Shown here piece by piece: positions 32,501-44,419 of a stretch of DNA of 64,000 nt (position 1 is the stretch's first letter; every line of letters begins with the position of its first letter). The notes below the pieces were generated by a model that did no database searches, had not been told where the DNA came from, and saw only the letters and a program-made list of their open reading frames with translations. Both the position numbers and the translations under genes were made by a program. Source of the stretch: Rheum nobile (lineage: Eukaryota; Streptophyta; Magnoliopsida; Caryophyllales; Polygonaceae); contig WOAB01000593.1 in assembly GCA_027886185.1 (NCBI GenBank), positions 459,001 through 523,000 of the forward strand, written 5' to 3'.

Positions 32501-34181
32501 TGATAGGCGTTTGTCGTCGTGACACCTAAACAAATAAAATAATCCTAACAAACCTAAACAAGTAGTAGAGGCAAGCAAGGGTCGAATCCACAGGGAGGAA
32601 GTGATCAATTTATGTGTTCACAAGCATGCAAAGTAACAAGAAAGGGGGGTTTTGGTTATCAAACTCAGAGTAACAAAGATGCAAGCTTTTAGAAGAAAGA
32701 ATAAGAATGATGGGGAAAGTAGTTCTACTAGAACGAGATCCACAATACAGAGATGCAAGTTGATCATAGAAATCTATAAATCCAAGTTCTTTAACTATTC
32801 TTATGGTTGTTCCCACCCTGATCTTAAGTACTATTGATTCTCATAGTTGTCAATAGACTTATTACTATGTCAATGATAAAACACGCCAGTCACGCCTGTC
32901 ACGCGGTACCAGACCGGGATACCTTACCACCAACAAAGCAATAGCAATACACACAAGGATATAGGATACATGCAAGTAGAAAGACGTACAAGTACTCACT
33001 CCCCTACTTAACATGCAATTGATTCTCACACACAATTGTACGCTCGGAACCCCTATACGCACAATTGTGTTTGCCACTAGATATGCACTCGGAACCCCTA
33101 TATGCAATCCTAGCAATATGATAAATATCGATAAACCTAGTTAGCAACTCTAGATAAACCAACATAAATCAATATCAATATAACCAAGAGAATCAATCCA
33201 ACACATATAAGAATAAGAACAAGGGATAGAAATCTCACAACCGAATCAATGTATTGCTTCAAACGTCTAGCAGAACAAAGGTGTTTAGTTCTCCATGGGT
33301 AGAAAACCCCGGAGGCAAAACTACGAACTAATCGGAATTCTAACGTGATTCTGAATTCTAGGTTAACAAAGAGTATTTAACCTAATTCTAAAAGTAATAA
33401 AAATAATAAAAGGAAATAACAATAAAGATAATAACCAAATATAATCAAACCAAATCCCGGGAAATTAATCCCGTATCCTCGCTTCTCCAGCTCATCCTCG
33501 CGGTCAGCTTTCAGCAGCCCGCGTCCAGCAAATCTCGCAAGCCATCTTCGTTTAGCAGCAACTCCACAATTGGCCCAATCTCACGGCCCATACCAAGCAG
33601 CTCTTCTCGGCCCAATCAAAGCAGCAGCGGCCCACTACAAACAGCACATGGCCTCGCTGATGTCATGGCGCCATCAGCTTCCAAATCTTCAGCTCACTTT
33701 CCCGCTGCAACACGCGTTGCTTCTCCAATTTGGGCCTATTCTTCCAATTGGGCCTGTCTTCTCTCCTGGGCCGAACTCCTTCAATTACAGCATCACCACG
33801 TGGGACTCTTAATTAATTGCTTCGCTTCTCATGGCCGCGGGGCAGCATTTCCCACCGTGGGGCGGTGTATTTGGCCACGGGGCGGCATCCTTCTCTGAAA
33901 CCCATCGCCGGGTCGCGGTAGCTCTGGCGCGGGGTGCCATTCTTCTGCCCTCTTCTCTTCTCTTCTTATTATCTTCTGCTCTTCATTACTACCAAGTGTT
34001 GGTAGTCTTCTCCAATAAACTCCAGCAGATCCTCATCATCTCCATCTAAGCTGTAAAATCCTGGATATCTTCACTTCTCAACTACTCTTCTGGATTACAG
34101 ACTTAGCCTAAATCTACTCCAAAACTCCATCTAAAATATGTCAATAATCACTAGTTAAGGTGCATGAAATGACACCTATCA
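32501..34181 (-). repeat. Solo Athila LTR (family of ATH-3)
   Basis: TGATAGGCG...CACCTATCA, 1681 bp, flanked by ccgcc (32496-32500 and 34182-34186). Its sense start on the minus strand, TGATAGGTGTCATTTCATGC, matches the ATH-3 LTR at 55591. It carries palindromic strings such as CACCG-CCCCA-CGGTG (around 33858-33875 in reverse). No internal sequence, so it arose by LTR-LTR recombination. Confidence 0.88.
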
Positions 34182-34186
34182 CCGCC

Positions 34187-34692
34187 CAAGGCATCAACAA
34201 AATGCCGCACCTCCTCCTCGCGGTGCCACACCAAACGGACGTCCTGGAGCCACCCCCGAGGAACTTGCCCATGATCGGATTTGTTTCAAGTGCCAAGGGC
34301 GTGGGCACATGCAACGGGATTGTCCGAACAACAAGAAGGTACTCTTCTCTGCTCATTCTGGTTATGAATCTTTTGATGATGAATTTGAGGCCAATGAGGC
34401 CGAGCACCATGTTGACGCCGAATTTGAGGCCGACGATGAGGAGTATTTTTGCGGTGCTATTGACGAGGCTGACGGAACACCTTTGAGCCTTGTCACCCAC
34501 CGTGTCCTAACCGCTAAGAAAGGCACTCTTTTGGACCAACGAGAAAATCTCTTCCATACTCGGTGTTTGGTCCAAACTTCCTCATTGAGCGTCATCATTG
34601 ATGGTGGGAGTTGTTGCAACATTGTGAATGAAAAGGTGATAAAGCACCTCAATCTGGCTACCACCCCGCACCCACAGCCTTATAGCCTTTAG
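34187..34692 (+). pseudogene. CRM gag zinc knuckle and protease, copy A
   Basis: Zinc knuckle CX2CX4HX4C (CFKCQGRGHMQRDC, from 34282) followed by an acidic linker and protease with active site IIDGGSCCNIV, the DGGS form common in CRM-like elements. The frame ends at a TAG (34690) where copy B at the same place has CAG. Confidence 0.85.
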
Positions 34693-37583
34693 TGGATTTC
34701 CGAGGGAAAGGGGAATGCTATGGTTCACCGCCAGTGCCTCATCGAGTTCTCCATTGGCTACTACCGAGACAAGGCGCTATGTGATGTGATTGCTATGGAA
34801 GCCACCCACCTCCTCTTGGGCCGTCCTTGGCAATTTGACAAGAAGGGGCTCCATGATGGGTTTCTTAACAACTATGTGTTCATGAACAACTCGAAGAAGG
34901 TGACTCTCCTTCCGATGTCCCCGAAGGAGATTTTACAAGACCAAGTGGACCGCAACCGTGTGAAGGCGCTCGAGAATGCCAAGGGCAAGAGCCTTACGAT
35001 CCGTGAAGCCACTACACCGCAACGCCTAGGCCAGCCACCGGCCAAGGCCAAGATATCTCCGGCTCCTCTTTCAGGTTCCACTCCAGGTGCCGTATCATCT
35101 TCGGCACCCATCAAGGGCACTTGTGAGCCCCGACTCCTCATGGCCGGCCAACGCCACCTGGCGCCTATCTTGCATGGCCGACGCCCGTGCTTTCTCCTGG
35201 TACCTAACCCTTGCTTTATTGTCCATACTGATTTGTTAGAGTTACCCCCTGCGGTTGCTACTTTGATGCAGGAATTTTCAGATGTGATGCCCGATGAGCT
35301 TTCCATTGGCTTGCCCCCGGTGTGTAGAATTGAACACCAAATCGATTTTGTGTCGGGCGCTTCTTTGCCAAATCGGGCCCCATATCATGCTAGCCCCGAA
35401 GAGACTAAGGAACTCCAACGTCAAGTTCAAGGGCTCATGGACAAGGGATATGTCTGTAAGGGCCTTAGTCCTTGTGTTGTGCCCGTGATCCTTGTTCCCA
35501 AGAAGGATGGCTCTTGGCAAATGTGTGTAGATTGCCGAGCCATCAACCAAATCACGGTCAAGTACCACCACCCGATCCCTCGCCTTGATGACATGCTAGA
35601 TGAGCTTCATGGTGCCACCTTGTTCTCTAAGATCGATCTTAAGAGTGGCTACCACCAGATCCGTATGAAGGAGGGCGACGAGTGGAAGACTGCCTTCAAG
35701 ACCAAGTACGGTCTCTATGAGTGGCTCGTGATGCCTTTCGGCCTCACCAATGCCCCAAGCACCTTCATGCGCCTCATGAACCAGGTTCTTCGGGCTTACT
35801 TGGGCAAGTTTGTGGTCGTCTACTTTGACGACATCCTGATCTACAACAAGAGTTTGGGAGAACATGTTAGCCACCTCAGGTCCGTGCTCGAATGCCTCTG
35901 AAAGGAGAAATTATTTGCTAACCTTTCCAAATGCTCTTTTTGTGCCCTTTCTACTATCTTTGTAGGTTTTGTGGTGGGACGCGATGGCTTGCGTGTCGAT
36001 GAAGAGAAGGTGCGCGCCATTCAAGAGTGGCCTCAGCCAACAACGGCCACCATGGTCCGTTCTTTCCTTGGCTTGGCTGGGTTCTATCGGCGTTTTGTGC
36101 GGGACTTCAGCACAATTGCCGCTCTACTGCATGAGTTGACCAAGAAGGGAGCTACAGTGGAGTGGAGTGATGCGCACGAGTTGGCATTCACTACACTCAA
36201 GGATCGCTTATGCAATGCTCCCCTACTTCAGCTGCCAGATTTTTCCAAGACATTTGAGGTGGAATGTGATGCCTCCAACCACGGCATAGGTGGTGTGCTT
36301 CTCCAAGACCGACGCCCCATTGCCTACTTCAGCGAGAAGCTCTCCGGTGCCATGCTCAATTACCCGACGTATGACAAGGAGCTCTATGCTTTGATCCATG
36401 TCTTGAAGACGTGACAACATTACCTCTGGCCGAAGGAGTTTGTGATCCATTCCGACTATGAGGCTCTCAAGTATTTGAAGAGCCAAGTGCATCTCGGCCG
36501 GTGCCACGCCCGATGGGTTGAATTCATGGAGACCTTCCCTTATGTGGTGAAGTACAAGAAGGGCAAGGACAATGTGGTCGCCGACGCGTTGTCTTGGAGG
36601 TACACTCTTCTCTCCCAACTGGATGCCAATGTCCTTGGGTTCTCTCTTATTAAGGAATTGTATGCACAAGATGTTTTCTTTGGTATAATCTTTGACTTGT
36701 GAATACAAAAGGGAGAATCTGAGGGATTTTATGTGGACAATGGGTTTTTGTACAAAGCTGGCAAATTGTGCATACCCGACACCTCCATTCGTAGACTTCT
36801 TATCCAAGAAGCCCACGAAGGGCGCGGCCACTTCGGCATCGCCAAAACTTTGGCCGCGCTCAAGGAGCACTTCTTTTGGCCCAAAATGCTTGACCACGTC
36901 ACAAAATTCTGCAACAGCTGTGTGACGTGCCATAAGGCCAAAAGCAAGTCGAGTCCCTTTGGCTTGTATACCCCTTTGCCAATTCCGGCAGCCCCTTGGG
37001 AGGACATTTCTATATGGACTTCATAACGGGGTTGCCCATGTCTAAGAAGGGGATGGACTCGATTTTTGTTGTGGTGGATCGATTTTCCAAAATGGCTCAC
37101 TTTATTGCATGCAAGATGACCAACAATGCCCAAGAGGTTGCCACTTTGTTCTTTGAGCATGCAGTCAAGCTACATGGCATTCCTCGTAGCATTGTGTCGG
37201 ATCGCGATGCGAAGTTTGTGAGTCACTTTTGGAAGACTCTTTGGTCCAAATTGGGGACGCGACTTTTGTTCTCCACTAGTTGCCACCCTCAGACTGATGG
37301 TCAAACTGAAGTGACCAACCTTACTCTTGGCGCCTTATTGCGCACTATGTTGAAAGCTAACATCCGCATGTGGGAAGATTGTTTGCCCCATGTTGAATTT
37401 GCTTACAACAGGTCTATGCACTCGGCGACCAAGAAGACGCCATTCGAGGTCGTCTATGGCCTCAACCCTGCCACCCCGCTTGATTTGATACCACGACCGC
37501 TTCACGATGCCGAGAGCGCCACATGTCTTGACCGTGTTGAGTTTGTCAAGAGCCTCCATGAGCGCACCCGTGTGCAACTTGAG
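34693..37583 (+). pseudogene. pol: CRM pol copy A: reverse transcriptase, RNase H, integrase
   Basis: Continues the protease frame. Reverse transcriptase about 35450-35960 (VPKKDGSWQMCVDCRAINQI; catalytic YFDDILIY), RNase H about 36240-36640 (VECDASNHGIGGVLL), integrase zinc finger (HEGRGHFGIA...CVTCHKAK) and catalytic core (MDFITGLP, IVSDRDAKF, DGQTEVTN). Stops: TGA 35899, TGA 36412, TGA 36700; a 2-base insertion near 37010 shifts the frame. Copy B retains CGA at the first of these. The copy ends abruptly after integrase residues HERTRVQLE at 37583, where an inverted repeat begins. Confidence 0.9.
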
Positions 37584-37671
37584 TACCTTCTTGTTGTTCG
37601 GACAATCCCGTTGCATGTGCCAAGGGCGTGGGCACATGCAACGGGATTGTCCGAACAACAAGAAGGTACTC
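37581..37671. repeat. Snap-back palindrome joining pol copies A and B
   Basis: 41-base arms 37581-37621 and 37631-37671, perfect reverse complements, around a 9-base spacer. The right arm is normal zinc-knuckle sequence; the left arm is its inverted copy. The normal sequence already contains GTGCC and GGCAC flanking the same spacer, which would let a 3' end fold back and prime on itself. Confidence 0.9.
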
Positions 37672-39917
37672 TTCTCTACTCATTCTGGTTATGAATCTTT
37701 TGATGATGAATTTGAGGCCAATGAGGCCGAGCACCATGTTGACGCCGAATTTGAGGCCGGCGATGAGGAGTATTTTTGCGGTGCTATTGACGAGGCTGAC
37801 GGCACACCTTTGAGCCTTGTCACCCACCGTGTCCTAACCGCTAAGAAAGGCACTCTTTTGGACCAACGAGAAAATCTCTTCCATACTCGGTGTTTGGTCC
37901 AAACTTCCTCATTGATGGTGGGAGTTGTTGCAACATTGTGAATGAAAAGGTGATAAAGCACCTCAATCTGGCTACCACCCCGCACCCACAGCCTTATAGC
38001 CTTCAGTGGATTTCCGAGGGAAAGGGGAATGCTATGGTTCACCGCCAGTGCCTCATCGAGTTCTCCATTGGCTACTACCGAGACAAGGCGCTATGTGATG
38101 TGATTGTTATGGAAGCCACCCACCTCCTCTTGGGCCGTCCTTGGCAATTTGACAAGAAGGGGCTTCATGATGGGTTTCTTAACAACTATGTGTTCATGAA
38201 CAACTCGAAGAAGGTGACTCTCCTTCCGATGTCCCCGAAGGAGATTTTACAAGACCAAGTGGACCGCAACCGTGTGAAGGCGCTCGAGAATGCCAAGGGC
38301 AAGAGCCTTACGATCCGTGAAGCCACTACACCGCAACGCCTAGGCCAGCCACCGGCCAAGGCCAAGATATCTCCGGCTCCTCTTTCAGGTTCCACTCCAG
38401 GTGCCGTATCATCTTCGGCACCCATCAAGGGCACTTGTGAGCCCCGACTCCTCATGGCCCGCCAACGCCACCTGGCGCCTATCTTGCACGGTCGACGCCC
38501 GTGCTTTCTCCTGGTACCTAACCCTTGCTTTATTGTCCATACTGATTTGTTAGAGTTACCCCCTGCGGTTGCTACTTTGATGCAGGAATTTTCAGATGTG
38601 ATGCCCGATGAGCTTTCCATTGGCTTGCCCCCGGTGCGTAGAATTGAACACCAAATCGATTTTGTGTCGGGCGCTTCTTTGCCAAATCGGGCCCCATATC
38701 GTGCTAGCCCCGAAGAGACTAAGGAACTCCAACGTCAAGTTCAAGGGCTCATGGACAAGGGATATGTCTGTAAGGGCCTTAGTCCTTGTGTTGTGCCTGT
38801 GATCCTTGTTCCTAAGAAGGATGGCTCTTGGCAAATGTGTGTAGATTGCCGAGCCATCAACCAAATCACGGTCAAGTACCGCCACCCGATCCCTCGCCTT
38901 GATGACATGCTAGATGAGCTTCATGGTGCCACCTTGTTCTCTAAGATCGATCTTAAGAGTGGCTACCACCAGATCCGTATGAAGGAGGGCGACGAGTGGA
39001 AGACTGCCTTCAAGACCAAGTACGGTCTCTATGAGTGGCTCGTGATGCCTTTCGGCCTCACCAATGCCCCAAGCACCTTCATGCGCCTCATGAACCAGGT
39101 TCTTCGGGCTTACTTGGGCAAGTTTGTGGCCGTCTACTTTGACGACATCCTGATCTACAACAAGAGTTTGGGAGAACATGTTAGCCACCTCAGGTCCGTG
39201 CTCGAATGCCTCCGAAAGGAGAAATTATTTGCTAACCTTTCCAAATGCTCTTTTTGTGCCCTTTCTACTATCTTTGTAGGTTTTGTGGTGGGACGCGATG
39301 GCTTGTGCGTCGATGAAGAGAAGGTGCGCGCCATTCAAGAGTGGCCTCAGCCAACAACGGCCACCATGGTCCGTTCTTTCCTTGGCTTGGCTGGGTTCTA
39401 CCGGCGTTTTGTGCGGGACTTCAGCACAATTGCCGCTCTACTGCATGAGTTGACCAAGAAGGGAGCTACAGTGGAGTGGAGTGATGCGCACGAGTTTGTC
39501 AAGAGCCTCCATGAGCGCACCCGTGTGCAACTTGAGCGCCGAGCTGAGCAGTACAAGCCCCAAGCGGACAAGGGACGGCACAACATCACCTTTGAGGAAG
39601 GCGACATGGTGTGGCTCCATCTGCGCAAGGAGCGCTTTCCAGCCAAGCATCGCATCAAGCTAGATCCCCGAGGTGATGGACCATTTCGCATCTTGGCACG
39701 CCTTGGTGACAATGCATACCGTCTCGAGCTGCCAGACGAGTATGGCGCCCATCCGAGCTTTAATGTTTTAGATCTCTCTCCATATGCTCCCCCCGAGTAC
39801 GACGAGGACGAAGCGAGGACGCTTCGCAGCCAAGAAGGGGAGAATGATGACTCCATGCCTACCCCCATGACGGCGAGAGACAAAGAGGACCTCCTTAGGG
39901 TGCGTTCCGATGACTAG
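37622..39917 (+). pseudogene. pol: CRM pol copy B: protease, reverse transcriptase fused to integrase C-terminus
   Basis: Nearly identical to copy A from the zinc knuckle on (offset 3327, then 3314 bases). A 13-base loss just before the protease active site shifts the frame; from 37890 one frame of 675 codons is open to 39917. It contains protease IDGGSCC, the complete reverse transcriptase core (catalytic YFDDILIY), then at 39492-39496 jumps, through the shared string GAGTT, to integrase residues FVKSLHERTR, losing about 1360 bases (RNase H and integrase core). The C-terminus has the integrase GPF module, runs across the purine tract and ends in the 3' LTR at TAG 39915. The stops of copy A at 34690 and 35899 are absent. 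Confidence 0.88.
39832..39844 (+). promoter_or_regulatory. CRM polypurine tract inside the pol frame
   Basis: AAGAAGGGGAGAA directly before the 3' LTR start at 39845. It is translated as part of the integrase tail, a CRM trait. Confidence 0.8.
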
Positions 39918-40474
39918 AGTCCGTGCTAGAAGCATTGCCAGAGCTACTCAATCTCTAGTCACCCGCATGGATGCGAGCTTCGGGTCCGAGCCAAGTTGTT
40001 CGTGGGTCTCCCTTTCGACCCTTGATTTCTAGGGGGTTATCTTGCGATTCTACCCCGAGCCCACTTTCTTCAACCCTAGTTTTCCCTTTGATTTTCTATT
40101 AATAGGGTAGAACTCTCATTGTATTTCTCAAGTTAAGTTTAAGACAATCTAGTGGAGAGTCCCTCCTAGTTGTCACTTGGCTTCACCTCTCTCTCTTTGA
40201 AGGCTCTTCTAGCCTTTTCTCAAAGTTCTCTAAGGAGCCATAACGTTGGCCTCCTTCCACCACCTCGGGTGTTCATAACGTTGAACCCCTCCTCCCATCC
40301 GCCGCTAGGGTTTGATCCGCCAAACCCAAGAAAGGGGAACATAACGTTGTTTCCCTTGAAGGAGTTCTTGAAGAAAGCCAAGAACACGAAGAACGCGAAG
40401 AACGAGTTCTTGCTTGGGAAGAACAAACGATCTGGATCTAGATCGGTCTTGCTCCGCGGGGATCGCTCGTATCA
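39845..40474 (+). repeat. CRM 3' LTR
   Basis: Same ends as the 5' LTR but shorter: about 100 bases with the TATA-like region are missing after 40067, and 8 bases are missing at about 39907 between CCGATG direct repeats. Followed by the target duplication gttag. Confidence 0.9.
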
Positions 40475-40479
40475 GTTAG

Positions 40480-41054
40480 TAAACTGAAATGGAGTCTATG
40501 CACAATTGATTGCAAAATTAGGGTTTGTTGAAACTCGACTTTAAGCTTGGTAGACACTGGTACTATTAAAATTGAGGTATCTCGTTAGGCTTGCAATAAG
40601 CTGAGTTTGATAAATTAGCAAAATCTCCTATCAATCATAATATTTCTGTTAAAAAGATATATTGGATAAGTTGTTGCATGTCTTTATTTCTATCAAAGCA
40701 ACGTATGTAGATATAACATAATTTTTCTAACTCAATGATTCATGCCGATTTGTACTTTCTATGAGATAGGCTGGTTTATGTTTGATTAGATAGGGTTTCT
40801 ACTTTCTATTAGCATGTTTGGAATCAATGGACCAATTGATTCATTTGTTGTTAATTCCCAGATTGATCATGTCAATGAGAATATATGTTATAATGGGATA
40901 TCTTATGTTTCTCTGTTGGTTTGAAGTTGTGTTTACAATAGACTTTGTGTGTGGCAATGTTTATGCTTTTCTTTTGGAGGTCAATTTCTTGTGGTGCTTC
41001 ATGCTGTAGATGTGGGTGAGTTCTGGTTTGAAGTATCAACTTGTACTGTTGCAG
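40480..41054. other. Unassigned AT-rich segment
   Basis: Unique-looking, about 575 bases, T-rich on the plus strand, intron-like. It continues the DNA left of 25168 (possibly the CACTA interior). No domain, repeat or RNA gene recognised. The last five bases, tgcag, would be the target duplication of the Tat element. Confidence 0.4.
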
Positions 41055-41252
41055 TGTTGTACTTGTGGGGGGCAGATTCCCCCCGCGTAAGAAGGCCTGC
41101 GTGTAGAAAACCCATGCGTGGAGCATCGAGGCTACCAGAATTCCGTTATAGAGAGAGAAAACGTGTCAGAAGAAAGGAAGCTTCTATACCAGTTGAGAAA
41201 TCCCTTCAATCCGCAATCGACACTTGGCAGTACAAGAGTGGGTACCAATTAT

Positions 41253-41260
41253 TATAAATA
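41253..41260 (+). promoter_or_regulatory. TATA box of the Tat LTR
   Basis: TATAAATA 200 bases into the LTR, the expected place for the promoter of the genomic RNA. Confidence 0.55.
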
Positions 41261-42375
41261 CCCCTGAAATCCTTGAGGTTGAGTGATGTGACTATGGGAA
41301 CCATCATTTTTGAAGAAGGTCAAAAACTTGTCCCGAAGAAATGGTTCGAAACTTGGAAGGTGTCAAAACCGAAGAATCTGTCTTGTCGACACTACTCATT
41401 ATTCTGGCCATATTCGGAGCTACGAAAGTCCAATGGAGGCCCACGAATAGTAATTGGAAAGCTAAGGAAAATATCTACAACTATCATGTCAAGGTCTTCC
41501 TCAAATTCCCGGCAAAGAAACCCAGAAATCATTGGCTTTACGACAGTTCAGCAGAAGAGCCCAAGAGTTCACATTCAATGCAAGGGAGGCCAAGGGGCGC
41601 AAGGAGCTGATTTGCTGCATTGAAGACCTTGATTTTCTGCCTTGAAGACCATTAATTGGCAGCCCTTAATTGCTAAAAAAGTTACAAACAATTGTCTTAA
41701 TTTTCTTCTTAAATTGGCGGTTTATTTGACTAGAATAATGGCTTGCAATTTATTGCATTGTGGCCGTTGGTTTTGTTGGCTATTTAGTTGGTTTTTACTT
41801 CATTTGTAAGGCACGCTTGAATTGAATCAAAAAGTCTATCAAACTCTCTCTTCCCTTTCTCTAACATTCTTGCGTCAAATTCCGTTGTTGCCGAGTGTGT
41901 ATATCTCTCCAACAACTTCTTTCTCAACCAAGTCTGCGTCGAGTCTTCCCTCCCCTTGAAGAACTATTCGTGAGCCAACATCCCACACCAAGAACGCCTA
42001 CCAAAGGTTCCTCCATCATCCATCTCATCCATTCTCAAATCCATCACATTACGAGCCATCCCAAACTCCACTCGCACCATCGCAGATTTCCTTCCTAGAA
42101 CTTTCGACAGCCTCTCAGTAGAACCGGCGTATCTTTTTATTCCCTACCCAGAAAATTCTACAATTTTGAGGGAATAAACTAGACTTCAAGATCTAACTCT
42201 GGGATTTGGAATCACTTCATTCCGATCACAGACGAGAGAGAACGAGCCAGTTTAAGTCAGACCTGTTTTTCTAGGCTTTGGGTTGACGATTGCTTGAAGA
42301 TCTTTCGAGCCTTCCCTTGCACCGCATCATTCCCGATCCTTGATTCACATCATCGAGGGTGTTTTTTTTTTGGGC

Positions 42376-42502
<127 letters not shown>

Positions 42503-43024
42503 CAAGAACCCGAAAGCTCCATAATCATTCTGAGCTTTGAGGGTCTGAGTTCATCGAGACTCAGAATCATTGAGTGAATCCTTCCATGTTTTCTCTCCTT
42601 TTGTCTCCCTTCTTCACCATAAAAACTCCTTTATCTGGTCACTGACTTGGGCGTCGGAGGGTGTTCTCCCGGAGAAGCTCTCTCCGGGTTTTACAGGTCA
42701 ACTTCGGAGCTCAGCTAGAGGGAGGAGATCGACCTGGTGGATCCAGAAACTGACAAAGAAAGAAAGAAGCATGAGTCAGAAGCAGGTTGCCAGGCAGGGA
42801 CTCTAGTATTCTCAGATGGCAGAGTATCACGATTAGAAGGTCAGCTTGAGGAGAAGATCAGATCCCGGAAAAACTCAGTTCAATCTACTAGATACCACGC
42901 GAAGGTCACCAGAGGAAGTGGCGAGTGAGGATCTCCCCCGAATCAAACAAATCTCAAATACATCCGGGTTGGGGGAGTGTTGACCTCCAACTTCTTCACG
43001 AAGGGTTGAAACGGATTTCAACAC

Positions 43025-43042
43025 TGGCGCCGACCGTGGGGA
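43025..43042 (+). promoter_or_regulatory. Tat primer-binding site (tRNA-Arg type)
   Basis: TGGCGCCGACCGTGGGGA, the form used by Tat/Ogre elements; distinct from the tRNA-Asp type of the Athila elements after the first bases. Confidence 0.8.
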
Positions 43043-43084
43043 AATCCTCGCGCAGCTAGGATCGACGTAACAGAAACAGCAACT

Positions 43085-44419
43085 ATGAACAGAGATCCGT
43101 CGGTGGCAACTGAAGGGGAAATGTCTTCACCACAAGGAATGCCCCATGATAGTACGCGAGAGGTGTTAATAAATGATGAAGAGTGGGAGCAATTCCGCAT
43201 ATTCCGAAAGTGGCAGGCCATTCGAGAGTTCCCCGCACCAGAAGTAGCGCCAACACAGCGTCAAACCCTGCGATCCCACCCGGAACCATACGTCCCGCTA
43301 GATCCTCGCGAGGAGTATGGGGAGCATTACCAGGGAGACCGGGCCTCTATTACTCATGACCACCCATAGTATTCACCCTGGAGAGAGATGCACAGGGGGC
43401 GACACCCAGAGTACAAGCCTCAGTATTACCCAAGATACGTAGCTCCGGAGGTGCCACTGGCATTATTTGGATCCACGGCATTCGCGGACCACATTCTCCT
43501 AGCGCCCCCGCCCGCGGACTTTAAAATTCCCACGTTTAAGGAGTACGCCGGAGATGAAGATCCCAAGGACCATTTGTCCAGGTATCAGTATCTAATGCTC
43601 ACGAGAAAAGCAGACGAAGCTACCATGTGCAAATTCTTCCCAAACACCTTGGTTGGGTCTGCCCTAACGTGGATGATAAGTTTGCCCGCGAAGAGCATAG
43701 GGGGGTTCCAGCAGCTCGCAGACTCCTTCATGGCTCACTTTGGGTGTTCCCAGAAGAGGAAGCTCAGCATGCAGGAGGTTTTGAATGTTAGACAACGCGA
43801 AGGAGAGTCACTCGCCTCCTTCGTCAAACGGTTCACAACAGAGGCAGTCCATGCCCACGATTTTGACGAAAAGGTGGCACGCATGGCATTCATTCAAGGA
43901 CTCCAAAACGGGCCATTCAAACTCAGCGTCTGCAAGAAGCCACCCGCCTCATACACCAAGCTACTAGAGAAGGCTAACCAACACATAGTGGCGGAAGAAT
44001 TGGCACGCGGGAGTACAACGGTAGCTGCCCCCCTGCAAGCGGTGGAAGAAGGAATGAGCCCGCTAAAAGAGACACTGCTAAGTGGGAACCGCGCCGACAC
44101 CAGGTGAATGAGCAGAGAAAGGCCTCCGAGAAAGCCTTGATCGTTGTAGAGATGAACAGTAGGGAACAAACTGTTGCCTACTCGCAGAGGCCGCCCCCTT
44201 CACAAACCAACAGACCACCGCCACCCCCCACCCGACCAGGAAGGAAATTCTGCGTTTATCATCAGTCGACTGCGCATGATGAGAGGGAATGCCAGAGGCA
44301 TGGACCCCCGCGAGGGAGGGTAATGTCAAGGATGGGGCTAGCGCCACCTAGGCAAACGCCGAGATGACCCACACCCTACCCGCCAATCGAACAGAACTTT
44401 CCCAGGCCAGATGTGCAAG
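43085..44419 (+). pseudogene. gag: Tat Gag
   Basis: ATG 43085 opens a frame interrupted by TAG 43367-43369 and ending at TGA 44105; a frameshift near 44100 continues it to the zinc-binding part, with another stop at 44365. The capsid-type gag domain is at about 43510-43990 (FKEYAGDEDPKDHLSRYQ, ALTWMISLPAKSI, EKVARMAFIQGLQNGPF). The zinc region is the Tat variant FCVYHQSTAHDERECQ. The gene continues after ATH-2 at 50291 (QVGTISGGHEPKGP) in frame once the insertion and one target copy are removed. Confidence 0.85.

Larger units (their letters stand above)
25173..40474 (+). mobile_element. CRM-type (centromeric chromovirus) LTR retrotransposon, rearranged
   Basis: LTRs 25173-25910 and 39845-40474, TGATG...TATCA ends, flanked by gttag at 25168-25172 and 40475-40479. 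The primer site is of tRNA-iMet type, and the pol frame and purine tract overlap the 3' LTR, both traits of the CRM clade. The interior is interrupted by a duplicated Tekay LTR (26774-31034) and a solo Athila LTR (32501-34181), and carries two tandem partial pol copies joined at a palindrome (37581-37671). The element is dead: gag and pol hold several stops and frameshifts. CRM elements preferentially occupy centromeres. Confidence 0.88.

Noticed and set aside
35278..35571. Antisense frames inside CRM pol (also 38592-38885 and 34872-35306)
   Set aside because: They are shadows of the reverse transcriptase gene and occur identically in both pol copies.
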